Translations under genes and position numbers: made by a program
NCBI RefSeq assembly: GCF_026342435.1
Contig: NZ_JAPEMT010000001.1
Span: 1,358,501 to 1,422,500, forward strand
Direction of reading: 5' to 3'
DNA: 64,000 nt
Source: Streptomyces sp. NBC_00237
GTDB taxonomy: Bacteria > Actinomycetota > Actinomycetes > Streptomycetales > Streptomycetaceae
Part shown: one piece after another, positions 1 to 8,432 of the stretch
How the letters are laid out: each line of letters begins with the position of its first letter
Numbering within the stretch: position 1 is the stretch's first letter
The notes under the pieces: model-generated
Told to the model about the DNA's origin: nothing
Database searches by the model: none
The model's input: only the letters and a program-made list of their open reading frames with translations

Positions 1-347
1 TAGGTCTCTTCGCTCGCTGGCGGTCCCCCTCGACCGTCCCCGAACGCATCAATGGCGAGGCCGCCATCACCACAGACACAGGACGGCAACCTTCCGGTTG
101 CATGATGCCCGCCCTGATGTCGATCAGTGAAAGGGGCCCCCGCCCGGTGGGGCGCTGACGCGCCCCGCATGGCCCGGCCGTCCCCTCGTCGGCCGTCCGA
201 GCCTCAACTCGTCGAACCGTCCGCCCCATTGGAGCCACTGGCTCCAGGATAGGTTCCCCGACTCTTCATGTGATCGCAAGGGTCGCTGATCGCAGGGTCG
301 CCGGGACCCGGGGGGAGTCCGGGGAGGGCCCGGACCCGTGGGAATGA
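1..347. other. Gene-free left edge
   Basis: I see no convincing coding region or RNA gene in this stretch. Reading frames are short and lack the third-position GC pattern of the neighbouring genes. It may hold the upstream region of a gene lying to the left of the window. Confidence 0.5.
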
Positions 348-382
348 CCGAGACCCTCCCACCGGTGGTGGGAGGGTCTCGG
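348..382 (-). terminator. Terminator of tRNA-Lys copy 1
   Basis: A perfect 16-bp inverted repeat (348-363 pairing with 367-382) closes on a 3-nt loop. It lies 7 bp beyond the 3' end of the leftward tRNA-Lys gene, so it most likely ends that transcript. No long U run follows, which is usual for terminators of GC-rich actinomycetes. Confidence 0.8.
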
Positions 383-389
383 TTGCGCG

Positions 390-463
390 TGCGCCGCCAG
401 GGACTCGAACCCCGGACCCGCTGATTAAGAGTCAGCTGCTCTAACCAACTGAGCTAGCGGCGC
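390..463 (-). tRNA. tRNA-Lys(CUU), copy 1
   Basis: Read on the minus strand this is a 74-nt cloverleaf. The acceptor stem GCGCCGC pairs with GCGGCGC, the discriminator base is A, the D-arm is standard, and the anticodon loop ACTCTTAAT carries CTT (lysine AAG). The T-arm contains GGTTCGAGTCC. CCA is not encoded. The same 74 bases recur exactly at 8246-8319 and 25591-25664. Confidence 0.97.
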
Positions 464-591
464 CTGCTGACTCGGAGAACTCTACCGGATGTTCGAGAGT
501 GGTTTGAACCAGCGAGTGACCGGGATGTCCGTCTTCAAATATTTCGTACCGTCAAGATGCGGTATGTCCGGGCAGTTGGGACACTCGGCGT

Positions 592-1752
592 GTGATCCAG
601 TTCGAGGAGATTCAGCCCGCCGCCGACTGTCCCTGCACCGGCTGTGCGGCCCGCCGCCGGGAGTGCCGGACGCGTTCTCTTTCCGTACGTGACGGGGGTC
701 ACGCCGCACGCACGGCGTTGGTGCTGGTCACGGCGGCCGGAGTGGTGCTGGGCGGCGGGGGAGCGGCGGGAGCGGCCGAGACGACGCCGGACGGGGAGGG
801 GTACCACGACCACAGTGCGCACTACGAGCTGGAGAAGAGGGCGGAGAGGAGGGGAGGGGAGGAGGGGGAGAAGGAGAAGGAGAAGGAGAAGGAGAGGGGG
901 AAGGGAGAGGAGCTGGATGTCCCGGTGCCGCAGGGGCAGGCCGCGCCGCTGCACGGAGGATCTGATTCCGCTTCTCGTTCCCCCGGGGCCGGTGCCCCCG
1001 GCCCCTCCGGTGTCGCTGCCGCGCCGAAGCTGAAGCCCGCCACCCGCTCCGAGATCGTCAAGCGCGCCAAGACCTGGGTCGCGGCCGGGGTCCCGTACAG
1101 CATGGAGAAGTACTGGAGCGACGGGTACCGGCAGGACTGCTCGGGGTACGTCTCGATGGCCTGGGGGCTCAGCGGCAACGAGTGGACGGGCAGCCTCGCC
1201 GACTACGGGGTCAAGGTGGACCGTGACCAGCTCCAGCCCGGCGACATCCTGCTCTTCCACAACACCGACGACCCGCACGACGGCTCCCACGTCACCATCT
1301 TCGGCGGCTGGACGGACTACACCCACGGCCACTACCTCGCGTACGAACAGACCCGTCCCAGGACCCGCCACCAGTCCACCCCGCTCGGCTACTGGAACAA
1401 CGCGGACCGCTATCTGGCCTACCGCTACAAGGGCCTCGTCGGCTCCACGGCCGTGCAGGGCGCGCCCGGCGCCCCCGTGTATCCCGGGGCGAAGCACTTC
1501 CGGGCGGGGCAGTCCAACGCGTACGTGGAGCAGTTGGGGCGGCGGCTGACGGAGCGGGGCTTCGGCAAGCACTACAGGGTCGGTCCCGGCCCCCGCTGGG
1601 GCGAGGCCGACCGGCGCAACGTCGAGGCGTTCCAGCGGGCGCAGGGCTGGCGGGGCGCGGCGGCGGACGGCTACCCGGGGCCGGAGACGTGGCGGCGGCT
1701 GTTCGCCACGGGGGCTGCGGAGGGTGCGACGACGGAGGGTGTGCGGCGATGA
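592..1752 (+). CDS. Secreted NlpC/P60-like wall hydrolase with peptidoglycan-binding domain
   Basis: This 386-aa protein probably cuts peptidoglycan outside the membrane. The N-terminus has a CPCTGC cysteine motif and a hydrophobic stretch near residues 45-62. A Lys/Glu-rich low-complexity linker follows (about 85-110). The catalytic domain contains RQDCSGY (nucleophile Cys183) and GSHVTIF (His233), the arrangement of NlpC/P60 peptidases. The last 65 residues match the Streptomyces wall-binding module (GPGPRWGEADRR, DGYPGPETW). The GTG start at 592 is chosen because FEE-x-PAADC-type N-termini are usual in this family. Its stop overlaps the next start (ATGA at 1749-1752), so the two genes are translationally coupled. 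The exact bond cleaved cannot be read from sequence. Confidence 0.85.
   Translation: MIQFEEIQPAADCPCTGCAARRRECRTRSLSVRDGGHAARTALVLVTAAGVVLGGGGAAGAAETTPDGEGYHDHSAHYELEKRAERRGGEEGEKEKEKEKERGKGEELDVPVPQGQAAPLHGGSDSASRSPGAGAPGPSGVAAAPKLKPATRSEIVKRAKTWVAAGVPYSMEKYWSDGYRQDCSGYVSMAWGLSGNEWTGSLADYGVKVDRDQLQPGDILLFHNTDDPHDGSHVTIFGGWTDYTHGHYLAYEQTRPRTRHQSTPLGYWNNADRYLAYRYKGLVGSTAVQGAPGAPVYPGAKHFRAGQSNAYVEQLGRRLTERGFGKHYRVGPGPRWGEADRRNVEAFQRAQGWRGAAADGYPGPETWRRLFATGAAEGATTEGVRR
843..912 (+). repeat. 70-nt uninterrupted polypurine tract inside the hydrolase gene
   Basis: Every base from 843 to 912 on the plus strand is A or G. The core is a GAGAAG hexamer array (about 869-893) that encodes the alternating Lys/Glu part of the linker. 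Such tracts can slip during replication or adopt triplex structures. Six-base changes would stay in frame. Confidence 0.9.
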
Positions 1753-3005
1753 GCGATTCCGTGGGTACGACGGCGAGCGGGACGAGCGGGACGGGCAGGG
1801 CGAGCGGGACGGGCGGGGTGAGTGGGGCGGGCGGGGCCGTGGGGGTCACCGGCCGGAGTCCGGTGATCAGGAACGAGGCGACCACCGAGATCCCCGTGCA
1901 CCTTCTCTTCCGCGACGAGCCGGGGATCGGTGACGAGCCGGGGACCCGCGACGAGTCGAGGATCGGTGACGGGCCGAGGATCGGTGACGGGCCGAGGGAG
2001 GCCGTCGTCTCCTCGGGCGTGGCCGTCGTCGGGCGGCGGCGCGGTACCGGTGAGCAGCGCAGGGTGGCCGCCGCCCCTCCCGCCCCCGAGGAGACCGGGG
2101 CCGCGCACCGGGCGCCGGTGGAGCGGCCGGGTCCGGCGCGCCCCGGCTGGGCGGCGGTCGGCGTGGGTCTCGCGGCGGCGGCCGGATGCGCGGCGGTGTT
2201 GTGGTGGGTGGGGCTGGCCCCGGGGCCCGTGCGCGCGCTGCTCGGGCTGCCCCTGCGGACGTACGACGGCATGAGGATCGGTGACTGGGGGGCGCTGGCC
2301 GGGCTGGTGGGGGTGGGGCTGTGCGCGTTCGGCGGGCTGACCCGGGGAAAGGAGGGGTACGCGTTCGTGCTCACGCTCTTCGGGGCGTACCGGGGGAGTG
2401 TGCGGCGGACGGGGCTGGTGTGGCTGAGCCCGCTGCTGGTGCGCCGACGGGTGGACGTCAGGCTCAAGCACTGGCGGAGCGAGCCGCTGTCCGTCGTCGA
2501 CCGGAACGGCATTCCGCTGCGCGTCGTGGTCCTGGTGGTGTGGCGGGTGGCGGACCCGGCGCGGGCCACCCTCACGGTCCGTGACCACGCCGGGCAGCTG
2601 CGCGGGCAGGTCGAGGCGGGGCTCGCGCGAGTGCTGTCGCAGCTGCCCGCCGACGCGCTCGGGGCGAAGGCGGGCGGCGGGGGGCGGACCCTTCGGGACG
2701 CGGCGGCGGTCGGGGACGCGCTGACCCGGCAGGTGGCCGCGCGGGCGGCGGCGACCGGGGTCGAGGTGTTCTCCGTACAGCCCCTGCGGATCGAGTACGC
2801 ACCCGAGGTCGCGGAGGCGATGCGGCGCAGGCGGTTCGCGGCGCTGGACGCGGCCGACCGGGAGCGGGCGCTGGGCGCGGCGGTCGACGCGGTCGAGGAC
2901 ACGGTGCGCAGGCTCACCGCGCGGGGGCTCGTGGGGGAGCTGGACGACTACGAACGGCGTTCTCTGGTGCGGGAGTTGATGGTGGCGTACCTCGGGGGGA
3001 GGTAG
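1749..3005 (+). CDS. SPFH (band 7) domain membrane protein
   Basis: This is a 418-aa protein. Residues 1-30 are Gly/Ser/Thr-rich, and a degenerate repeat of the type RIGDGP follows near 60-85. Two hydrophobic segments (about 140-160 and 185-200) anchor it. The SPFH core (VLTLFGAYRGSVRRTGLVW, then VSVVDRNGIPLRVVVLVVWRV-like strands) runs to about 350, followed by a charged helical tail. SPFH proteins oligomerise at membranes and organise microdomains. The ATG overlaps the stop of the upstream wall hydrolase by 4 bp, which suggests the scaffold and the hydrolase are made together and may act at the same membrane site; that link is inference. Confidence 0.85.
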   Translation: MSDSVGTTASGTSGTGRASGTGGVSGAGGAVGVTGRSPVIRNEATTEIPVHLLFRDEPGIGDEPGTRDESRIGDGPRIGDGPREAVVSSGVAVVGRRRGTGEQRRVAAAPPAPEETGAAHRAPVERPGPARPGWAAVGVGLAAAAGCAAVLWWVGLAPGPVRALLGLPLRTYDGMRIGDWGALAGLVGVGLCAFGGLTRGKEGYAFVLTLFGAYRGSVRRTGLVWLSPLLVRRRVDVRLKHWRSEPLSVVDRNGIPLRVVVLVVWRVADPARATLTVRDHAGQLRGQVEAGLARVLSQLPADALGAKAGGGGRTLRDAAAVGDALTRQVAARAAATGVEVFSVQPLRIEYAPEVAEAMRRRRFAALDAADRERALGAAVDAVEDTVRRLTARGLVGELDDYERRSLVRELMVAYLGGR

Positions 3006-3013
3006 CGGCGGAA

Positions 3014-3036
3014 GCCTTCGGCAGGGGGGCGAAGGC
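3014..3036 (+). terminator. Possible terminator after the SPFH gene
   Basis: A 7-bp inverted repeat (GCCTTCG at 3014-3020, CGAAGGC at 3030-3036) surrounds a G-rich loop 9 bp after the SPFH stop codon. The stem is short, so the call is tentative. Confidence 0.4.
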
Positions 3037-3120
3037 GTGGATTCCGGTCGACTTTCCTTAAGCCCTCTTAACTTCCGGCATTGGTCTGGACATGTCCAAC
3101 CGTCCTCCCTACATTGGGCC

Positions 3121-3136
3121 TTGGTCTAGACCGCAA
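3121..3136 (+). promoter_or_regulatory. DasR-type operator (dre) in front of the LPMO gene
   Basis: The sequence TTGGTCTAGACCGCAA contains the perfect palindrome GGTCTAGACC (3123-3132). It matches the known dre consensus bound by DasR, the GntR-type regulator of chitin and N-acetylglucosamine genes. It lies 95 bp before the LPMO ATG. A related half-site, TTGGTCTGGACATGTCC, lies 40 bp upstream (3081-3097) and resembles the direct repeats in Streptomyces chitinase promoters. Confidence 0.8.
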
Positions 3137-3230
3137 TCCCCAGTTTTGGCCACGCGCGCGTGATCAGTACCTCCCGTACAGCACCTCCCGTACGGCTCAC
3201 AGAACTCCCCCACGTTCTCCTGGAGCGATC

Positions 3231-3824
3231 ATGCGTAAAAGGGCAATGAGTGCTGCCGTCGTAGGACTCGCCGTGGCGGGCAGCGCCATGCTGGCCACCA
3301 GCAGCGCCAACAGTCACGGGTACACCGACTCCCCGATCAGCCGCCAGAAACTCTGTGCCAACGGCACGGTGAAGAACTGCGGATCCATCCAGTGGGAACC
3401 GCAGAGCGTCGAGGGCCCCAAGGGCTTCCCGGCGTCAGGACCGGCCGACGGCCGGATATGTGCGGGCGGCAACAGCGGCTTCGCACAGCTCGACGACCCG
3501 AGGGCCGGGGCCTGGCCCGCCACCCAGGTCTCGGGCGGCCAGAGCTACTCCTTCCGCTGGCAGTTCACCGCGCGGCACCGCACGTCGGACTTCCGGTACT
3601 ACATCACCAAGCAGGGCTGGGACCCGAGCAAGCCGCTCACCCGGGCCTCGCTCGACCCGCAGCCGTTCCTGAACGTGCCGTACGGCGGCCAGCAGCCGCC
3701 CGCGACGCTGACCCACCAGGGAACGATTCCCTCGGGCAAGACCGGCAGGCACGTCGTGCTGGCGGTGTGGAACGTGTACGACACCGCGAACGCGTTCTAC
3801 GCCTGCTCGGACGTGAAGTTCTGA
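3231..3824 (+). CDS. AA10 lytic polysaccharide monooxygenase (chitin-binding)
   Basis: This is a 197-aa secreted copper enzyme that oxidatively breaks crystalline polysaccharide, most likely chitin given the DasR site upstream. The signal peptide (residues 1-28, ending SANS) is cut before HGYTDSP, leaving His29 as the mature N-terminus, as the histidine brace requires. A second His in FTARHRTSDF and the Phe of NAFYACSDVKF fit the remaining copper-site residues. Paired cysteines (KLCANG/VKNCGS, RICAGG, YACSD) fit family disulfides. There is no extra carbohydrate-binding module. The ATG at 3231 is preceded by TGGAG. Upstream in-frame extension would destroy the signal peptide. Confidence 0.93.
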   Translation: MRKRAMSAAVVGLAVAGSAMLATSSANSHGYTDSPISRQKLCANGTVKNCGSIQWEPQSVEGPKGFPASGPADGRICAGGNSGFAQLDDPRAGAWPATQVSGGQSYSFRWQFTARHRTSDFRYYITKQGWDPSKPLTRASLDPQPFLNVPYGGQQPPATLTHQGTIPSGKTGRHVVLAVWNVYDTANAFYACSDVKF

Positions 3825-3849
3825 CGGGTCCCGTCACTGCGGGAGGTGT

Positions 3850-3881
3850 GAGCCGTCCCCGGCCTCGGCGGGGGGCGGCTC
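3850..3881 (+). terminator. Terminator of the LPMO gene
   Basis: An 11-bp stem with one G-T pair (3850-3860 with 3871-3881) starts 26 bp after the LPMO stop codon. Confidence 0.65.
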
Positions 3882-4453
3882 GTGCCGTACGGGTGAATGA
3901 CGCGGAGGTTTCCGGTGCTCGACGCCTACGGATCTCCCCACCCGAATCCCGTCCACCCCCCACTCTCGCCCTGCCGCTCCGGCACCCCCATCCCCTCCCG
4001 CTCCCGTCTCGCCTCCTTAGGCGGCGGGCCATCCCCTCCCGCTCCCGTCGCGCCTCCTTAGGCGGCGGGCCAGCCCCTCTCCGCTTCCGCCCAGCCCCCT
4101 CGGGTCGCGGGGCCTCCGCCTCGCCCCCCTTGGGCTCCGCCCTCCGCTTCCCTCGCCCCCTTGGGCGGCGGGGCCGCCCCCCGGGGGCGGGACGGGCGGG
4201 CAAGGGGGCGGGCCCCCTCGCTCCGGGCCCACCCCGGAGCACCCCCGCCCCGCCCCGCTACCGGCGCACCCCTCGCGAGGGGGCCCGCCCCGGTGCCGCC
4301 CGCCGTTACCTCCGCCGATGGGTGCGCCGCACCCCAGTGCGCCTGCGGCGGGCTGCCCCTCCCCACCCCTTCACCTAAAGCGCTCGCCGCGCGGCTGTCC
4401 CGGAGACGTGCGGGTGCGTGGGGGCTGGCCGCGCAGTTCCCCGCGCCCCTCAA
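3882..4453. repeat. Gene-free GC-rich block with tandem and dispersed repeats
   Basis: No coding region is supported here. Positions 3990-4030 and 4031-4071 are a 41-bp tandem duplication differing at one base, each with a CGCCTCCTTAGGCGG hairpin. Positions 4229-4249 hold CTCCGGGCCCACCCCGGAG, which recurs in the hairpin at 20551-20583. Positions 4361-4453 hold a composite element (CCCCTTCACCTAAAGCGCTC followed by GCAGTTCCCCGCGCCCCT) that recurs inverted at 30151-30271 and in part at 34761-34809. Confidence 0.8.
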
Positions 4454-4785
4454 GGGGCACGTTCACGCAAGCCCTAGTGGAGCAGGGAGCGCACGTGCGG
4501 CGGAGCCGCACAGTGATACAGCCCCGCGCCCCTGAAGGGGCACGTTCACGCAAGCCCTAGTGGAGCAGGGAGCGCACGTGCGGCGGAGCCGCACAGTGAT
4601 ACAGCCCCGCGCCCCTGAAGGGGCACGTTCACGCAAGCCCCAGCGGAGCAGGGAGCGCACGTGCGGCGGAGCCGCACAGTGATACAGCCCCGCGCCCCTG
4701 AAGGGGCACGTTCACGTAAGCCCTAGTGGAGCAGGGAGCGCACGTGCGGCGGAGCCGCACAGTGATACGGCCCCGCGCCCCTGAA
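4454..4785. repeat. Four tandem copies of an 83-bp intergenic repeat
   Basis: Copies begin at 4454, 4537, 4620 and 4703, exactly 83 bp apart, and differ at only a few bases. Each carries two hairpins: GTGCGGC/GCCGCAC around GGA, and GCCCCTGAAGGGGC at the junction. A fifth, degraded unit follows at about 4786-4840. No unique spacer separates the copies, so this is not a CRISPR array. It sits between the LPMO terminator and the amidohydrolase gene. Confidence 0.92.
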
Positions 4786-4990
4786 GGCGCGCATCCCCCC
4801 AGCCCCGGCGGAGCCGGGCAGTGATGCGGTCCCCGCCCCCAACATTGCGTGCGCCCCAACCCCCATTGCCACCCCGTGAATTGTCGGCCGGAATCCACCT
4901 CCCTACGCGCGCCGCCATGGACTCCCCCCACCCCCTCGACGTTTCCTGGTGAGGCTCGTGAGCACACCTGAGACCCCAGGGGGAGTCACC

Positions 4991-7900
4991 TTGCCTTCCA
5001 TGCCCCGCCGCACCTTCCTCCAGGCCGCAACCGTCACGGTCGGCGCCGTCGCCGTCGGGGGCGGGGCCGGGGTGGCGACGGGCCCGCAGGCCCTCGCCGC
5101 ACCGGTTCCGCCCCGCACCCTCCACCTGACCGCCGCCACCAACGGCTCCGCCACCGCCCACCGCACCCACTTCATCGCCGAGGTCCAGAACGTCCTGTGG
5201 TCCTTCGACGGGAGCGGCGGCCCCGCCAAGGCCCTCACCCCGCCCGACCTCGAACCCACCCGCCCCGTCCTCTCGCCCGACGGCCGCCAGGTCGCCCTGG
5301 CCGCCTACCGAGGGGGCCACTTCCACATCTGGGTGATGAACGCCGACGGGTCCGGACTGCGCCGCCTCACCGAAGGACCCTGGGACGACCGAGGCCCCGT
5401 CTGGTCCCCGGACGGCACCCGCCTCGCCTTCTCCTCCGAACGCGGCGGCGACCCCGTCAAGGGCAGCCCGTACCGGATCTGGACCGTCGAGGTCCGCACC
5501 GGGCAGCTCAGTCAACTCACCGGCAGGGAAAGCCAGTCGGGGCCGCACCAGGACAAGCCCTGGGAGGACTTCGACCCCGCCTGGGGCGGCGACGGCACCC
5601 GCGTGCTCTTCGTGCGCGGCGCCGTCGAAGGAGCCTCGCTCCAGGCCCGTACGATCGCCTCGGTCCCCGCCGACGGGTCGGGGGCCGTCACCGTCGTGCA
5701 CGCCGAGCCCGCCACCGCGCCGCCCGGCGGCCTCCAGACACCCGCCGTCTCCCCGGCGGGCCGCACCGCCTGGCTGCGCAGCACCGCCACCGGGCCCACC
5801 GCCCGCTTCCAGTTCGTATCCCTCGTGGTCGACGGGAAGAACGTGCAGGTCGAGGGCTCGCTGGCGGTCGCCCCGCCGCGCTGGCTCGACGACGAGCACC
5901 TGCTGGTCACCCTCGACGGGCAGTTCCAGATCGTCCGCCCGCACCGCGACCCCACCGGCCGGAAGGTGCCCTTCCGCGCGGAGCTGCCGGTCGAGCAACC
6001 CTCGTACCGGGTGAAGAGGTACGAGCTGGAGCCCCGCGGCACCCGCCGCGTGCGCGGCATCCAGCAGCCGGTGCTCGCCCCCGACGGCCGCTCCTTCGCC
6101 TTCGTCGCGCTGAACTCCCTGTGGGTGCAGCCGACGTCCGGGCGCGGCGCCCGGCCGAGGCGGGTGGTGGAGGGCGCACCGACCAGCTACCTCCAGGGTC
6201 CGTCCTTCAGCCGCGACGGGCGGTGGCTGCTGTACGTCGACGACCGCGACGGGCTGAACTCCGTGCGGCGCGTCGAACTCGCGACGGGGAAAGAGGAGTT
6301 GCTGGCCCAGGGCGGGCGCACGCATCCCGCGCTCTCGCCCGACGGCAAGCGGCTCGCCTGCCTCGACATGACCGGTGGACTCGTCGTACGGGACCTCGCG
6401 AGCGGAGCCGAGAAGGTCGTGGCCGCACCGCTCGGCGGGGGCGGGCTGCCCGGTCCGCCGAGCTGGTCGCCGGACGGCAGGCACGTCGCGTACGCGGACC
6501 GGAACCGGCTCAATTACCGCTTCCGGGAGGGGTACAACCTCATCCGGGTGGTGGAGGTCGCCACCGGGGCCTCACGGCTGCACGCGCTCGCGCCCTTCGC
6601 CTCGCTGTCCGACCGGTACGCCTCCGGGCCCGCCTGGTCGCACGACGGGAAGTGGCTCGCCTGCGTGAGCGAGTCCGCGCTGTGGGTGCTGCCGGTGGGG
6701 GCGGACGGCAGCCCGGCGGGAGAGGCGAAGCAGGTGTCCGACTACGGTGCCGACCAACCGAGTTGGGCCGCCGACTCGCGCACGATCCTCTATCTGGCCG
6801 AGGGGAAGGTACGGCTCACGACGCGCGGCGCGAAGGGGGCCGGGCGGGAGATCCCGGTGCGGCTCGACTACCGCAGCTCCGCACCCGCCGAGGTCGTCGT
6901 CCACGCGGGACGGCTCTGGGACGGCACCGCGGGCGACGGGCGGGTGCGGTCCGACGTCGACATCCTGATCCGGGACGGGCGCATCGCCGGGATCGAACCG
7001 CACCGGGAGGGGCGCAAGGCCGGACGGTTCGTCGACGCCTCGCGGCAGACCGTCCTGCCGGGGCTCTGGGACGCGCACACCCACCCCTGGCAGTACACGT
7101 ACGGGGCCCGGCAGACCGCCGTGTCGCTGGCGTACGGCATCACGACGACCGTGTCCCTGGCCGGGTTCTCCTACGAGCAGGCCAGGCTGCGGGAGGACGT
7201 CGTCGCCGGGCGGCTCGCCGGGCCCCGGCTGCTGACCACCGGCGAGCTCCTCGACGGGTCCCGCGTGGCCTACAGCATGGGGCGCGCCCACCGGACGCAG
7301 GACGGGCTGCGCCGGTCGCTGGCCCGGGGGGCCGCGCTGGACTGGGACTTCGTGAAGACGTACGTCAGAGCCCCGCTCGCGTACATGGAGCGGGCGGCCC
7401 GGTTCGGGCACGAGGAGCTGGGGGTGCTGTCCGGGTCGCACCTCGTCTCGCAGGGGGTGCAGAGCGGGGAGGACCTGACCAGCCACCTGATCGCCACGGA
7501 GCGGGCCGAGCAGGGGCACGGGGCGACGAGCGAGGGATTCACGTACGGGGACACCGTCGCCGCCTACACGGAGGGCGGGCTGAAGCTGCTGGCGACGCCC
7601 TTCGTCGCGTCGCCGCTGCTGGGCGACTTCCCCGAGCTGGCCGACGACGTACGGGTCACGGCGATGATGCCGCCGTGGGACGCGGCGGCGGTCAGGGCGA
7701 GCGCCGCCCAGGCTCCGACGGATGCCCAACGGCTGGCGCTGCGGAGGGAGTTGGCGACGTACCGGGGCATCGTGGACGGGGGTGGGCGGATGGCGATCGG
7801 CACGGACACGCCCATCACACCGGTCGGGCTGACGCTCCACATCGTGCTGCGGGCGATGGTCAGGGGCGGCTTCACGGCCGCGGAGGCGCTGCGGTCCGTG

Positions 7901-8176
7901 ACGCGGACCCCGGCGGAGCTCTTCGGGGCGGAGCGGGACCTGGGCACCGTCGAGGTGGGGAAGCTGGGTGACCTCACCGTCGTGGACGGGAACCCACTGG
8001 AGGACTTCGACGACCTGGTGAAGGTGAGCGCGGTACTCGTGGGCGGACGCGTGCACGAGCGCGAGGCGCTCGGTGCGGTGTACGAGGGGCGCCGGGCCGC
8101 GCCGGGGGTGGCGCTCAGGGCGGAGGCGCGCTGGGAGGGGGTGCGGGAGCAGATGGAGGAGGGCGGCTGCTGCTGA
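4991..8176 (+). CDS. Tat-exported beta-propeller/amidohydrolase fusion protein
   Basis: This is a large (about 1061-aa) two-part hydrolase. The N-terminus has a twin-arginine motif (PRRTFLQ) and an Ala-rich signal ending near LAAPVPP. Residues about 70-630 hold repeated TolB/PD40 blades such as PVWSPDGTRLAFSSE. The C-terminal amidohydrolase domain has the metal ligands DAHTHP (His696, His698), a candidate carboxylated lysine in DFVKTYV, a His in SGSHLV and the Asp of GTDTP (near 938). This layout occurs in secreted imidazolonepropionase/prolidase-like enzymes of unknown substrate. AGGGGGAG precedes TTG 4991 and ATG 5000; a GTG at 4949 is possible but poorly placed. An 18-bp stem terminator follows. 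The gene stands alone. Confidence 0.85.
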   Translation: MPSMPRRTFLQAATVTVGAVAVGGGAGVATGPQALAAPVPPRTLHLTAATNGSATAHRTHFIAEVQNVLWSFDGSGGPAKALTPPDLEPTRPVLSPDGRQVALAAYRGGHFHIWVMNADGSGLRRLTEGPWDDRGPVWSPDGTRLAFSSERGGDPVKGSPYRIWTVEVRTGQLSQLTGRESQSGPHQDKPWEDFDPAWGGDGTRVLFVRGAVEGASLQARTIASVPADGSGAVTVVHAEPATAPPGGLQTPAVSPAGRTAWLRSTATGPTARFQFVSLVVDGKNVQVEGSLAVAPPRWLDDEHLLVTLDGQFQIVRPHRDPTGRKVPFRAELPVEQPSYRVKRYELEPRGTRRVRGIQQPVLAPDGRSFAFVALNSLWVQPTSGRGARPRRVVEGAPTSYLQGPSFSRDGRWLLYVDDRDGLNSVRRVELATGKEELLAQGGRTHPALSPDGKRLACLDMTGGLVVRDLASGAEKVVAAPLGGGGLPGPPSWSPDGRHVAYADRNRLNYRFREGYNLIRVVEVATGASRLHALAPFASLSDRYASGPAWSHDGKWLACVSESALWVLPVGADGSPAGEAKQVSDYGADQPSWAADSRTILYLAEGKVRLTTRGAKGAGREIPVRLDYRSSAPAEVVVHAGRLWDGTAGDGRVRSDVDILIRDGRIAGIEPHREGRKAGRFVDASRQTVLPGLWDAHTHPWQYTYGARQTAVSLAYGITTTVSLAGFSYEQARLREDVVAGRLAGPRLLTTGELLDGSRVAYSMGRAHRTQDGLRRSLARGAALDWDFVKTYVRAPLAYMERAARFGHEELGVLSGSHLVSQGVQSGEDLTSHLIATERAEQGHGATSEGFTYGDTVAAYTEGGLKLLATPFVASPLLGDFPELADDVRVTAMMPPWDAAAVRASAAQAPTDAQRLALRRELATYRGIVDGGGRMAIGTDTPITPVGLTLHIVLRAMVRGGFTAAEALRSVTRTPAELFGAERDLGTVEVGKLGDLTVVDGNPLEDFDDLVKVSAVLVGGRVHEREALGAVYEGRRAAPGVALRAEARWEGVREQMEEGGCC

Positions 8177-8198
8177 GCACCGCACACGGGGAAACACG

Positions 8199-8239
8199 GA
8201 GGAGGCCCGGTACCGAATGAATCGGTACCGGGCCTCCTC
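8199..8239. terminator. Bidirectional terminator between amidohydrolase gene and tRNA-Lys
   Basis: A perfect 18-bp stem (8199-8216 with 8222-8239) with a 5-nt loop lies between two converging genes. It is 22 bp after the amidohydrolase stop and 6 bp beyond the tRNA 3' end, so it can serve both. Confidence 0.88.
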
Positions 8240-8245
8240 GTCAGG

Positions 8246-8319
8246 TGCGCCGCCAGGGACTCGAACCCCGGACCCGCTGATTAAGAGTCAGCTGCTCTAA
8301 CCAACTGAGCTAGCGGCGC
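8246..8319 (-). tRNA. tRNA-Lys(CUU), copy 2
   Basis: The 74 bases are identical to those at 390-463, with the same CTT anticodon and discriminator A. The gene has its own hairpin terminator immediately downstream. Flanking sequence differs from the other two copies, so only the tRNA itself is conserved. Confidence 0.97.
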
Positions 8320-8432
8320 TTGACTCGTAAATCGTACCTGGTCCGAGGGGGTGCTCGCGACCACGCATGCCGTAGCCCCCGGAGGCCCGGAATTCCAGGG
8401 CCGGGGGGCTGTGTGCGGAAGCGGAAGCGGAA

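Noticed and set aside
463..591. c-di-AMP (ydaO-type) riboswitch in front of the wall hydrolase
   Set aside because: Such elements often precede Streptomyces wall hydrolases, but I could not find the conserved core in this short leader.
4454..4785. CRISPR-like array of regularly spaced repeats
   Set aside because: The whole 83-bp period is repeated with no unique spacers, and no cas genes are nearby. It is a tandem repeat.
5197..7971. 924-codon open frame overlapping the amidohydrolase
   Set aside because: It is an Arg/Pro/Ala-rich shadow frame, a common by-product of high third-position GC; the overlapped gene has clear motifs.
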